A stretch of 43,236 nt of DNA from Coriobacteriaceae bacterium (GTDB taxonomy: Bacteria > Actinomycetota > Coriobacteriia > Coriobacteriales > Coriobacteriaceae): assembly GCA_902362275.1 (NCBI GenBank), contig CABIWB010000004.1:99230-142465 (forward strand). Reading direction: 5' to 3'. The notes under the pieces are model-generated. The model did no database searches, was not told where the DNA came from, and saw nothing but the letters and a program-made list of their open reading frames with translations. Position 1 is the first letter of the stretch, and the number at the start of each line of letters is the position of its first letter. Made by a program: the position numbers and the translations under genes. Positions 14,570 to 23,006 of this stretch are shown here, piece by piece.

Positions 14570-16351
14570 ATGACGATCACCGAAATCGACGAGAAGTTCA
14601 TGCGCGAGGCGCTGGCGGAGGCGCGAGCCGCCGCGGCGGTGGGCGAGGTGCCCATCGGAGCCGTAGTGGTGCGCGACGGCGAGATCGTCGCGAGGGCGCA
14701 CAATCGGCGCGAGCTCGATCAGGATCCTTCGGCTCATGCCGAGTTTGCGGCCTTGTGCGCTGCCGCTCGGTCGCTCGGTCGCTGGCGCCTTTCCGATTGC
14801 ACGGTCTACGTGACGCTCGAGCCCTGCTGCATGTGTGCGGGCCTTATGGTCAACGCGCGCGTCGGACGCTGCGTGTATGGCGCGGCTGATGCCAAGGCCG
14901 GCGCACTGGGTTCGCTGTATGACCTGAATGCCGATTCGCGCCTGAATCATCGGTTTAACGTGACGGCTGGGGTCCTGGCGGATGAATGCCGCGAGCTGCT
15001 GAGTAGCTATTTTGGCGGTCTGCGCGGAGCGGGCGGCGCTGATTGCGGTTGTGGGGCCGATCTTGAAGCACACGCCGCTCACGCCGCAGCGCTTGCAGGT
15101 GCCGGTGAGGATGCTGGCACGGCGGTTGACTTTGATCCTGCGTGCCGCCGACCTCGCCGTGTGCTGTTGGCGATCGACTCCTTTAAGGGCAGCGTTTCGA
15201 GCGCGCAGGCGGAGGCGGCGGTTGCCGAAGGCGTGCGCCGCGTTTGGCCCGATGCCGAGGTGTGCGCATTGCCGCTGGCAGATGGTGGCGAGGGAACGCT
15301 CGATGCCGTTGCCGCCTGCGGTGGCGAGCTTGTGACCTGCGAGGTAGCAGGCCCCTTTGGCGAGCGTGTGCCTGCCCGGATGTTAGTGGACGGCGAGCGC
15401 GAGTCGGCTGTTATTGAGATGGCCGAAGCCGCGGGCATTGGGTGCTCACCTTGCACGGAGTCGGCGGCGCTGGCTGCTACAACCTATGGCGTGGGCGAGC
15501 TCATGCTCCGTGCGGTTCGTGCCGGGGCAAAGACTATCTATATTGGTCTGGGCGGCAGTGCCACCAACGACGGTGGCGCCGGCATGCTGCAGGCGTTGGG
15601 CGCGCGTGTGGTCGATGATCAGGTCTGCGATGTCGCCCCCGGTCTTGCTGGCCTTGAGCGGGTGGCGAGCGTTGATTTGGCGCCCGCGCTGCAGGCTTTG
15701 GATGGCGCTCGTATCGTTGTGCTTTCGGATGTCGAGAATCCGCTCGTAGGGCGTCGCGGCGCGCTTGCGGTGTTCGGCGGACAGAAGGGTCTGCCGGCGG
15801 ATGATGCCGAGGTACTGCGCAGGTACGACAGCTGGATGGTCGGCTACGGTCGCTTGCTCGACGCTGCGATTGCCGGAGCTCGAGCCCAGGGTTTGTTGCG
15901 CACACCCGAGGGCGCACGGACATTTGGCTCGGTGCTCGGCGTGCCCGGCGCGGGCGCTGCCGGTGGCTTGGGCGCGGCGCTGCTGGCGCTCGGGGCGAAG
16001 CTGCGCTCGGGTGTGGAGACGGTGCTCGATCTCGTGGGGTTTGACGAGCGCGTGCGCGATGCCGACCTGGTCATAACGGGTGAGGGCAATATGGATGAGC
16101 AATCCGCCGCCGGTAAGGCACCAGTGGGTGTGGCTCGCCGCGCCAAGCGATATGGCAAGCCGGTGGTCGCCGTCGTGGGCGGTCGCGCTGTCAACCTGGA
16201 TGCGGTATATGGGCAGGGTATTGACTTGGTTTTGCCGATCTGCCGCAAGCCCATGGACCTGGAACGGGCACTCGATTCGCAAGAAGCCACAACCAACCTC
16301 ATCTGCGCCGGCGAGTCAGCCGCACAAGCCTATGACCTCGCTCGCCTCTAA
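14570..16351 (+). CDS. TadA (tRNA adenosine deaminase) fused to glycerate kinase
   Basis: One uninterrupted 593-aa frame. Residues 1-150 are a full TadA domain that converts A34 to inosine in tRNA-Arg: the zinc site is His56/Glu58 in SAHAEFAAL and Cys86/Cys89 in EPCCMCAG, with the MREALAEARAA N-terminal helix. Residues 151-196 are an Ala/Gly/Asp-rich linker. Residues 197-593 are a complete type-1 (GarK/GlxK) glycerate kinase: LLAIDSFKGSVSSAQ, PLADGGEGTLDA, GLGGSATNDGGAGML, LGVPGAGAAGGLGAAL and VITGEGNMDEQSAAGKAP. The last motif has Asn where Arg is common. The start ATG 14570 follows GGGAAGG. No internal ribosome site is seen before the kinase. Each half has the normal length of a stand-alone enzyme, so this is a true fusion and not a remnant. 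Confidence 0.93.
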   Translation: MTITEIDEKFMREALAEARAAAAVGEVPIGAVVVRDGEIVARAHNRRELDQDPSAHAEFAALCAAARSLGRWRLSDCTVYVTLEPCCMCAGLMVNARVGRCVYGAADAKAGALGSLYDLNADSRLNHRFNVTAGVLADECRELLSSYFGGLRGAGGADCGCGADLEAHAAHAAALAGAGEDAGTAVDFDPACRRPRRVLLAIDSFKGSVSSAQAEAAVAEGVRRVWPDAEVCALPLADGGEGTLDAVAACGGELVTCEVAGPFGERVPARMLVDGERESAVIEMAEAAGIGCSPCTESAALAATTYGVGELMLRAVRAGAKTIYIGLGGSATNDGGAGMLQALGARVVDDQVCDVAPGLAGLERVASVDLAPALQALDGARIVVLSDVENPLVGRRGALAVFGGQKGLPADDAEVLRRYDSWMVGYGRLLDAAIAGARAQGLLRTPEGARTFGSVLGVPGAGAAGGLGAALLALGAKLRSGVETVLDLVGFDERVRDADLVITGEGNMDEQSAAGKAPVGVARRAKRYGKPVVAVVGGRAVNLDAVYGQGIDLVLPICRKPMDLERALDSQEATTNLICAGESAAQAYDLARL

Positions 16352-16366
16352 GGCCTATCTCCCTAT

Positions 16367-16435
16367 AAGTTGCGGTGGAATACGGAGTGTTTTTGCCTTT
16401 AAGGGGCCAATTCAGTCCGTATTCCACCGCAACTT
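16367..16435. repeat. Palindromic repeat, family B, perfect 19-bp arms
   Basis: AAGTTGCGGTGGAATACGG (16367-16385) and its exact reverse complement (16417-16435) with a 31-nt loop. It lies 15 bases after the fusion gene stop. The same arms recur at 31433-31499, and the 5' arm beginning AAGTTGCG is also seen at 4151. The 888 bases from 16352 to 17240 hold no protein gene that I can support, only repeats, the SRP RNA and a terminator. Confidence 0.9.
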
Positions 16436-16488
16436 CGAGAATGGCCATTCGAGGTTGGCTGCCTTGGGTCTTGGGTCGGACCGTTTGC

Positions 16489-16648
16489 CACGAAATGCGG
16501 CCATCTACTACGTTAAGCCGACCACCCTCGACCATCCCGGAATTTGTAAAAATAAAACCGCAGGTAGAAAGCTTGCCGATTTTCGAAAAAGTCGGCTATG
16601 GTCGGCCCCTGCGACCTAAACGTAGTAGATGGGCCCTTTTCGTGGCAC
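16489..16648. repeat. 160-bp element with imperfect terminal inverted repeats
   Basis: The left end (TGCCACGAAATGCGGCCATCTACTACGTTAAG, from 16489) is matched inverted by the right end (CTAAACGTAGTAGATGGGCCCTTTTCGTGGCA, to about 16648), with a core of exact CATCTACTACGTT. The inside is AT-richer and holds a small GCCGATTTT/AAAAGTCGGC hairpin. No ORF is supported. It looks like a miniature element or a large structured transcript end. Confidence 0.6.
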
Positions 16649-16662
16649 AGCACCAGATCAGT

Positions 16663-16741
16663 CTATTTAGGACGGGGCCTCCTTGACTACTTTCGCCACC
16701 CTGACGCCCCACCAGTCAAAAAAAGCCCCGTCCCAAATTAG
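16663..16741. repeat. Palindromic repeat, family C
   Basis: CTATTTAGGACGGGGCCTCCTTGACT (16663-16688) is inverted imperfectly by AGTCAAAAAAAGCCCCGTCCCAAATTAG (16714-16741). The GGGACGGGGC core and AGTC/GACT ends match the larger copy at 42961-43070. Its right end runs into the SRP RNA promoter. Confidence 0.7.
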
Positions 16742-16746
16742 CTACC

Positions 16747-16775
16747 TTGCTCTGGCGGGCGGGAGCAGGTAAGAT
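16747..16775 (+). promoter_or_regulatory. SRP RNA promoter
   Basis: TTGCTC (16747-16752), 17 bases, TAAGAT (16770-16775). The expected start, about 16782, coincides with the first paired base of the SRP RNA. Confidence 0.7.
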
Positions 16776-16780
16776 ATACC

Positions 16781-16902
16781 GAGCGCCTAGCGCGTTCGAT
16801 GGGTTCGGATGACGACATGTTCCGAATCTGGTCAGGTCCGGAAGGAAGCAGCCATAAGGAGCCTCTGTCGGGCATCCGAATCCATCGAGCGCACGGGCGC
16901 TT
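16781..16902 (+). ncRNA. ffs: Signal recognition particle RNA (small bacterial type)
   Basis: The core GGTCAGGTCCGGAAGGAAGC with AGCC after it is the universal SRP helix 8 with the GGAA tetraloop and the asymmetric loop that binds Ffh. The flanking arms CGATGGGTTCGGATG and CATCCGAATCCATCG pair to make the long rod. AGCGCC (16782-16787) pairs with GGCGCT (16896-16901) to close the molecule, and the closing helix runs into TTTTTT (16901-16906), which also works as terminator. The RNA targets ribosomes making membrane proteins to the membrane. dnaX, a common neighbour of this RNA in other bacteria, is not in this window. Confidence 0.96.
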
Positions 16903-16925
16903 TTTTGGTGCCGCGACATGGCCCG

Positions 16926-17005
16926 GCCGGCGGCGAGGTGTTTGGTGTCTCGCTGGTCCTCGGCTGCGCCTGCGGGATCGCTCGACTACCAAACAGCCCG
17001 CCGGC
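16926..17005. repeat. Nested inverted repeat after the SRP RNA
   Basis: GCCGGCGG (16926-16933) with CCGCCGGC (16998-17005), and inside it TGTTTGGT (16939-16946) with ACCAAACA (16988-16995). The loop is about 41 nt. No ORF of interest is present. Confidence 0.6.
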
Positions 17006-17154
17006 ACCGGGACCATTTCGTCCAAAAATCACCCGTAGAGGCGCGTTAGCCTAATTAAATCTATCCCTTAAGGAATGCTGCTCGTTGGCGTTGTTTGGAG
17101 CGCGGTGGCGATGTGCTCCAAGAGACAGTGGCATTACCATTTGTTTTTACAAGT

Positions 17155-17197
17155 AAAGAGGCCCGTTTCCCTGGGTGGGGGAAACGGGCCTCTTTTT
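17155..17197. terminator. Strong terminator between the SRP region and the LANTG protein
   Basis: GAGGCCCGTTTCCC (17158-17171) with GGGAAACGGGCCTC (17179-17192) is a perfect 14-bp stem, followed on the plus strand by TTTTT and on the minus strand by TTTACTTG. It probably ends the minus-strand surface protein gene and insulates the SRP side. Confidence 0.9.
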
Positions 17198-17240
17198 GTT
17201 TCTGGGCTTGTGGATTGGCGGAGACAATAACCGCTGGCAG

Positions 17241-18290
17241 CTATTTTGAGTTCTTGATGCGGCGTGTGGCTGTGGCGGTTATTCCGAGGCCTGCGGTGGC
17301 GATTCCTGCGAGTGCGATTGCGCTCGACGCTGCGTCGCCCGTGTTCGCGAGCTTGCCGGCGGTCGTATCTGCTTGCTTGCCGCTGCTCGAGTTCGCCTGC
17401 TTGGTGGAGCTCAGCGGGGTATTTTTGCCGGTCGCGGACGAGCCGGTGGGCTGTGTCGCCTCGGCCGGTTGCGCCGAGTTGGAGGGAGGCGTCATCTCGG
17501 TCGGTTGCGTTATCTCGGGCGAGGTGGCCTTGTCTGCCGCGGCTTTCGCCTCTTCGTATGCCTTGCAGGCGTCGTCATAGGCCGTTTGCGCTTTTTTCAA
17601 ATTGTCGAGGAGCGCATCTCGCCAGGCTATGAACTGGTCGGTATGGGCTTTATACTTCTCTGCAGCACGTTCACAGTCATTAACTCGTCTTTCCTGCCTT
17701 TTGAGGCCGTCGCAGCGCTCGCGGAGCTCCGTTTTGCAAGAGTCTTCTTGCGCTTTTGCCGTTACGATTTCACTGCGCAACTGCTTAATATGCTCTTTAA
17801 TAGTTATGCTGGGCTCCTCGTTGCCGAGTGCTTCAAGTGCCTTATCTAATTCTGCCTGGAGCTCGCTTACCCGGTTGATGGCCTCGTCGTATTTGGCTTG
17901 GGCTGCATCGATGTCCGCTTGCATGGTGGGAAGGAGTTCCCTCTCTTCGGCGGCTTGCGCCGCCATCTTGTCGCGGAGCTCTTGAAAACGGGCAATGTCA
18001 TCATTGAATCTCGCAATTTTCTCGGGACTTGCGGCGTCTTTTGCGGTCTCGAGGTTTTTGAGCGCTTCCTGCATGGCTGCATACGCTTTTTCTTTTGCGG
18101 CGGCCGCGTCTTCTGTCTGCGGGGCGCCCGAATTGCCGTTGGCGGCGCTCGTCTGCGAAACGGCCGCACCGGTGGGGGCGCTAGTTTCTGCCGCGATCGC
18201 CGTTGCGGGGGCGATTCCCGCGACAAGTGCCGCGGAAAGTGCGATGCCCACAGTTGCTCGTCTTGCTCTTCTTGCGAGAATGTCGTTCAT
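17241..18290 (-). CDS. Sortase-anchored (LANTG) coiled-coil surface protein
   Basis: The 349-aa precursor has a signal peptide: basic start MNDILARRARRATVG, then a hydrophobic stretch to AIAAE, with cleavage expected near residue 34. Residues about 60-250 are Ala/Glu/Lys-rich heptad-like helices (AKEKAYAAMQEALKNLETAK and similar), so an extended coiled-coil rod is likely. A Pro/Thr/Ser-rich wall-spanning stretch follows (about 255-310). The end is a cell-wall sorting signal: LANTG at 314-318, a hydrophobic helix (AIALAGIATAGLGITATA), and the basic tail RRIKNSK. LANTG is a variant of LPXTG. No sortase gene is in the window. Function is unknown; adhesion or wall spacing would fit. Confidence 0.85.
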   Translation of the reverse strand: MNDILARRARRATVGIALSAALVAGIAPATAIAAETSAPTGAAVSQTSAANGNSGAPQTEDAAAAKEKAYAAMQEALKNLETAKDAASPEKIARFNDDIARFQELRDKMAAQAAEERELLPTMQADIDAAQAKYDEAINRVSELQAELDKALEALGNEEPSITIKEHIKQLRSEIVTAKAQEDSCKTELRERCDGLKRQERRVNDCERAAEKYKAHTDQFIAWRDALLDNLKKAQTAYDDACKAYEEAKAAADKATSPEITQPTEMTPPSNSAQPAEATQPTGSSATGKNTPLSSTKQANSSSGKQADTTAGKLANTGDAASSAIALAGIATAGLGITATATRRIKNSK

Positions 18291-18505
18291 CTCGGCACCT
18301 CATTTCAAGGGTCGGTGACTCACTTGGTAGCACTAATGTAAGAATATCAGGCGGTTTGCCCGCCATTGATCGGGCGTGCGCGTGCCTCTCCGCTTCTTTG
18401 GAAACCGAATCCCATTAGAAATGGCGAGTTGTTTACTCGTCTTTTGGGCTCACCGTACTATCATGATTCGAAATGAGTGTGAATGATGATAGGGAGCGCC
18501 TTTTT

Positions 18506-20365
18506 ATGATTGAGCTGCTCGGACGTTTTGGTGGCAAGTTTCGCCGGTATATGGTGATCGGCCCAGTGTGCAAGCTGATCGAAGTGATTTTTGACCTGCT
18601 GACGCCGCTGGTGATTGCCCAGATGATCGATAAGGGCATCGGCGCACGCGATGTGAACGCTGTCGTCCACTACGGCATGGTGCTCGCCGTCATGGCCGTG
18701 ATCGGCATCTCGTTTACGCTCGTCTGCCAAAAGATGGCGGCGCTCACCTCGCAGGGCATGGGTACCGATATCCGCGGCGCGCTCTACGAGCACATCAACA
18801 AACTGAGCTATGCCGAACTCGACCGCTTTGGCACGCCGTCGCTTATCACCCGCATCACCAACGATGTCAACCAGGTGCAGCTTGCCGTGGCGCTGGGCGT
18901 GCGCATGCTCATCCGCTGGCCCTTCTTGGCGGTGGGCTCCATGTGCGCGGCCCTTGCCATCGACCTTAAGCTCGGCATCATCTTTTTGATCTGCACGCCC
19001 GCTATCGGCCTGGTGTTTTGGTTTGTCATGGCGCGCTGCATCCCGTACTACAAGCAGCTGCAGGCAAAGCTCGACCGCATCGCGCTTATCTGCCGCGAGG
19101 GCCTTTCGGGCGCCCGCGTGGTTCGCGCCTTTGTGCGCGAGGGCCACGAGCGCGAGCGCTTTGCCCAAGCCGCCGACGACCAGGCCAATACCGCCGTCGT
19201 GGTGGGCAAGCTTTCGTCGATTCTCAACCCCGTCACGTTTTTGGTGATGAACCTGGGCGTGTGCGCCATCCTGTGGGTGGGCGGCATCCAGGTCAACGTG
19301 GGTGAGCTTACGCAGGGCCAGGTTATGGCGTTCGTCAACTACATGACGCAGACGCTCACCTCCATCGTGTACGTTGCCAACCTGGTCGTGGTCTTTACCA
19401 AGGCGAGCGCCAGCGCGTCGCGCATCAACGAGGTGCTCAATTGCGTGCCGAGCATCACTGACGAGGACAACGAGCCGGTCGCGCTGCCCGAGCCGAGCGA
19501 ACTGGCGGGCGGCGCTGTTCCGGTCCCCGCGCTGAGCTTGAGTCATGCGAGCTTCTCGTTTGGCACCGGCGCGGCCAATGCTGTCAACGATGTGACGCTG
19601 GAACTCTCGCTGGGCAAAACACTCGGCATTATCGGCGGCACGGGCAGCGGCAAGTCCACGCTCGTCTCGCTTATCCCGCGCCTGTACGATGCGAGCACCG
19701 GCAGCGTGAGCGTGATGGGCTCCGACGTGCGCGCTTGGCCGCTCGACCAACTGCGCCATGTGGTCGCGACTGTACCGCAGCGCGCGTCGCTGGTGAGCGG
19801 CACCATCCGCAGCAACCTGACCTGGCGTGACGAGTCGGCAACCGATGAGGAGCTCTGGGCGGCGCTCGACATGGCGCAGGCGAGCGAGTTCGTGCGCAAC
19901 AAGCCGCAGGGGCTCGATGCCCCGGTCGAGGCGGGCGGCAAGAACTTTAGCGGCGGTCAGCGCCAGCGTCTGACCATCGCGCGCGCCCTGGTGGGCTCGC
20001 CTCAGATATTGATCATGGACGACTCCGCCTCGGCGCTCGACTTTAAGACCGACGCGGCGCTTCGCCATGCCATTCGCGAGCGCGGCGTGCGCGGTGCCGC
20101 CGAGGGCGGGCTGCCACTCACGACGGTGATCGTAAGCCAGCGCGTCCCGACCGTGCGCGACGCCGACATGATCTGCGTGCTCGACCACGGCTCGGTCGCG
20201 GGCCTGGGTACGCATGACGAGCTCTACGCAAGCTGCCAGCTCTATCGCGAGATTTGCCAGTCGCAGCTGCGCCGCGAGGAGCTCGAGGGCCGTCAGGGGA
20301 GTGCGGCGCCCGCGTCGCCCCAACCGTCCCCGCATCCGTCTGCGCAAAGGAGGGCTGCTAGATGA
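18506..20365 (+). CDS. ABC exporter half-transporter, degenerate-site subunit (second pair)
   Basis: A 619-aa exporter with a six-helix membrane domain and an ATPase domain. Walker A is GGTGSGKST, the signature is FSGGQRQRLTIARAL, Walker B is ILIMDDSASALD with Asp in place of the catalytic Glu, and the switch His is Gln (VIVSQRVPT). This is the same degenerate pattern as in the first exporter pair. A Pro/Ser/Ala-rich C-terminal tail ends the protein. The ATG at 18506 follows AGGGAG at nine bases; an earlier in-frame ATG at 18473 lacks a ribosome site. TACTAT at 18456 is a plausible -10 box. The gene overlaps its partner by 4 bases. Confidence 0.92.
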   Translation: MIELLGRFGGKFRRYMVIGPVCKLIEVIFDLLTPLVIAQMIDKGIGARDVNAVVHYGMVLAVMAVIGISFTLVCQKMAALTSQGMGTDIRGALYEHINKLSYAELDRFGTPSLITRITNDVNQVQLAVALGVRMLIRWPFLAVGSMCAALAIDLKLGIIFLICTPAIGLVFWFVMARCIPYYKQLQAKLDRIALICREGLSGARVVRAFVREGHERERFAQAADDQANTAVVVGKLSSILNPVTFLVMNLGVCAILWVGGIQVNVGELTQGQVMAFVNYMTQTLTSIVYVANLVVVFTKASASASRINEVLNCVPSITDEDNEPVALPEPSELAGGAVPVPALSLSHASFSFGTGAANAVNDVTLELSLGKTLGIIGGTGSGKSTLVSLIPRLYDASTGSVSVMGSDVRAWPLDQLRHVVATVPQRASLVSGTIRSNLTWRDESATDEELWAALDMAQASEFVRNKPQGLDAPVEAGGKNFSGGQRQRLTIARALVGSPQILIMDDSASALDFKTDAALRHAIRERGVRGAAEGGLPLTTVIVSQRVPTVRDADMICVLDHGSVAGLGTHDELYASCQLYREICQSQLRREELEGRQGSAAPASPQPSPHPSAQRRAAR

Positions 20366-22221
20366 ATCCGTATACTTCTTCCGGTTCGGTCGCCACGATG
20401 ACGGCCAATGTGTCCGGCAACGATAGTCTCAACGACCTGGGCGACGGTCCGCGCCAGCCCGGCGATCCTGAGCGCTATCCCGTGGGTGCGGTGACTCGCC
20501 GCCTGATGGGCTACGTTCGTCCGCATCGCATTTCGTTTGTTGCGTCGTTTGTGAGCGCCGCCATCTCCGTTATCTTGCAGCTCTACACGCCTATCCTTAT
20601 CGGCGAGGGCATCGACCTGATTGTTGCGGCGGGCCAGGTGGACTTCGATGCGTTGCTGCCGCTTGTCACCAAACTCGCGATTGTCGTGGTGGGTGCTGCG
20701 GCCTTCCAGTGGCTGCAGGGCTACTGCGTCAACCGCCTGTCCTACGAAACGGTGCGCGATATGCGCGTGGAGGCGAGCGACAAGCTCAGCCGCATGCCGC
20801 TCAGCTTTATCGACAGCCATGCCCACGGCGACCTCATGAGCCGTGTGGTCAACGACGTCGATCAGGTGGGCGACGGTCTGCTGCAGGGCTTCACGCAGCT
20901 CTTTACCGGCGTTATCACCATCGTGGGCACGCTTGCGTTTATGCTCTCCATTAACCTGACCATGACGCTTGTGGTGGTGCTCGTCACACCGCTTTCCATT
21001 TTTGCAGCCGGCGCCATCGCCAAGCTTTCCAACAAGAGCTTTACGGCACAGCAGCGCATCCAAGGCCAGCTTGGCGGTCATATTGAGGAGTACGTGGGCG
21101 AGCAGAAGCTCGTGGACGCGTTTGCCTACGGCCCGCACGCTCAGCAGCGCTTCGATGCCCTCAACGCTGAGCTCTACACCGCGGGCGAGCGCGCGCAGTT
21201 TATGGGTTCGCTCTCCAACCCCGGTACGCGTTTTATCAATAATATCATCTATGCCGTGGTCGCTGTGATCGGCTGCGTGGGCGTGATCACGGGCGTGCCC
21301 GCGGCGCTTACGGTGGGCGGCGTGCAGATCTTCCTGTCCTATGCCAACCAGTACACCAAGCCGTTCAACGAGGTCACCAACGTCATTACGCAGATCCAGA
21401 CCGCGTACGCCTCGGCGCGCCGCATGTTTGCGCTGCTCGATGCCCGCGAGCAGGAGCCCGATGCGGCGGATGCCGTGGAACTTGCCGCCCCGCAGGGCGA
21501 GGTCGCCTTTGAGCATGTGGACTTTAGCTACGTGCCCGACCGCAAACTGCTGCAGGATATCTGCATCGATGCCAAGCCCGGCATGCGCTTTGCCCTCGTC
21601 GGCCCCACGGGCTGTGGCAAGACAACGCTCATCAATTTGCTGCTGCGTTTTTACGATATCGATGCCGGTCGCATCGCGGTCGATGGCCGTTCCTCGCGTG
21701 ACTACACGCGCGCAAGCCTGCGCCGTGCCTTTGGCATGGTACTGCAGGACACTTGGCTGTTTGAGGGCACGGTGGCGGAAAACATCGCTTACGGTTGCCC
21801 GGATGCCACGCGCGAGCAGGTTATCGAGGCTGCCAAGCGCGCGCATGCGCACAAGTTTATCGTGCAGCTGCCAGGCGGCTACGATACGGTGATCGGCGAG
21901 GACGGCGGCACGTTTAGCCAGGGTCAAAAGCAGCTGCTGTGCATCGCGCGCGTCATGCTCACCGACCCGGCGATCTTGCTGCTGGACGAGGCAACGTCGA
22001 GCATCGATACGCGTACCGAGCTGCAGGTGCAGGCGGCATTCGACGAGCTCATGGCAGGTCGCACAAGCTTTGTCGTGGCGCACCGCTTGAGCACCATCCG
22101 CAACGCCGACTGCATTCTGGTCATGCGCGACGGCCAGATTATCGAGCGCGGCACGCACGACGAGCTGCTGGCATCGGGCGGTTTCTATGCCGAGCTCTAC
22201 CGCAGCCAGTTTGCCCAGTAA
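20362..22221 (+). CDS. ABC exporter half-transporter, canonical-site subunit (second pair)
   Basis: The 619-aa partner of the preceding subunit, with ATGA overlap between the genes. Residues 1-50 are a polar extension, and the membrane domain covers about 50-345. Walker A is GPTGCGKTT, the signature is FSQGQKQLLCIARVML, Walker B is ILLLDEATSSID with the catalytic Glu, and the switch region is VVAHRLST. The pair is paralogous to the exporter at 5992-9745 in gene order and in which subunit is degenerate, but it has no regulator attached. The likely role is lipid, peptide or drug export. Confidence 0.93.
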   Translation: MNPYTSSGSVATMTANVSGNDSLNDLGDGPRQPGDPERYPVGAVTRRLMGYVRPHRISFVASFVSAAISVILQLYTPILIGEGIDLIVAAGQVDFDALLPLVTKLAIVVVGAAAFQWLQGYCVNRLSYETVRDMRVEASDKLSRMPLSFIDSHAHGDLMSRVVNDVDQVGDGLLQGFTQLFTGVITIVGTLAFMLSINLTMTLVVVLVTPLSIFAAGAIAKLSNKSFTAQQRIQGQLGGHIEEYVGEQKLVDAFAYGPHAQQRFDALNAELYTAGERAQFMGSLSNPGTRFINNIIYAVVAVIGCVGVITGVPAALTVGGVQIFLSYANQYTKPFNEVTNVITQIQTAYASARRMFALLDAREQEPDAADAVELAAPQGEVAFEHVDFSYVPDRKLLQDICIDAKPGMRFALVGPTGCGKTTLINLLLRFYDIDAGRIAVDGRSSRDYTRASLRRAFGMVLQDTWLFEGTVAENIAYGCPDATREQVIEAAKRAHAHKFIVQLPGGYDTVIGEDGGTFSQGQKQLLCIARVMLTDPAILLLDEATSSIDTRTELQVQAAFDELMAGRTSFVVAHRLSTIRNADCILVMRDGQIIERGTHDELLASGGFYAELYRSQFAQ

Positions 22222-22326
22222 GGGCTGTCGATTAGCGGCAGGTGGTTTACATCTGCGTCGTTAGTACTAAGATATGCTTCTAACAAATTGCATTAATGGC
22301 TCGAGTTTCGGGGGAAACGAGGCAAC

Positions 22327-22884
22327 GTGACTATGACATGCTCTATGGTGGTCAACAGCAAGAGCGGTAATACCAGGATGGTTTCGGGGGCGATTAAGCG
22401 CGCGCTGCAGGCTGCGGGTGTCGAGTTTATTCACGCCGCCGCGTTGAGCGATGGTGCAGACCAAGAGCAGGTTATGTGCGAGGCACAGGGTGCTTGTGCC
22501 GCCGATGTGGTGCTCGTGGGCTTTTGGTGCGATAAGGGCGCCTGCACGCCTTCGGTGGCGACTTTGCTGTCTGCCCTACATGGCAAGCGCGTCTTTTTGT
22601 TTGGCACCTGCGGTTTTGGTGCCGATCGGAGCTATTTTCAGCAGATTGTCGACCGCGTGTCGTCCAATTTAGCCGAAGATGCCGAGCTTGCGGGCTGGGC
22701 GATGTGCCAGGGCAAGATGGGGCCTGCCGTAAAGCAGCGCTACGAGGCGATGCTTGAGCAAGAACCCGAAAACGCGCGCTATAAGATGCTGCTCGACAAC
22801 TGGTTTGCCGCAAAGGACCATCCCACCAAGGAAGATCTGGACAACATGGCCGCAGCCGCCAAGAAGGCCGTGCTGGGCGATTAA
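22327..22884 (+). CDS. Flavodoxin-like protein
   Basis: The 185-aa protein has the flavodoxin phosphate-binding loop (VVNSKSGNTRMVSGAIKRAL) followed by a Rossmann-like fold: VLVGFWCDKGACTP, then VFLFGTCGFGADRSYF contacting the flavin ring. A helical C-terminal extension follows (DNWFAAKDHPTKEDLDNMAAAAKKAV). It would carry electrons through FMN in the cytoplasm. The GT-GFG segment and C-terminal extension recall the BilS type of gut flavodoxin, but no bilirubin reductase gene is adjacent, so this is only a possibility. The start is GTG 22327 or ATG 22333, both served by GAGG. Confidence 0.85.
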   Translation: MTMTCSMVVNSKSGNTRMVSGAIKRALQAAGVEFIHAAALSDGADQEQVMCEAQGACAADVVLVGFWCDKGACTPSVATLLSALHGKRVFLFGTCGFGADRSYFQQIVDRVSSNLAEDAELAGWAMCQGKMGPAVKQRYEAMLEQEPENARYKMLLDNWFAAKDHPTKEDLDNMAAAAKKAVLGD

Positions 22885-22927
22885 CTTCGTCGTTCGTGGT
22901 GTTTCGTGCAAAACAATACAAATGTGA

Positions 22928-22954
22928 AAGCCTCGAAATTCCCGAGGCTTTTTT
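22928..22954 (+). terminator. Terminator after the flavodoxin gene
   Basis: AAGCCTCG (22928-22935) with CGAGGCTT (22943-22950), then further T residues (TTTTTT in all). Confidence 0.9.
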
Positions 22955-23006
22955 CTTGACACTCGTGGGCGCAACCGTGGCAAGCGTTCGCTGGATGTAT
23001 TCAGGG

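Noticed and set aside
18461..20347. Long antisense open frames (for example 628 codons opposite the ABC subunit, and 274 codons at 1166-1990 minus)
   Set aside because: They mirror real genes with strong sequence motifs on the other strand and arise from GC-biased third positions; their translations are His/Arg-rich without family motifs.
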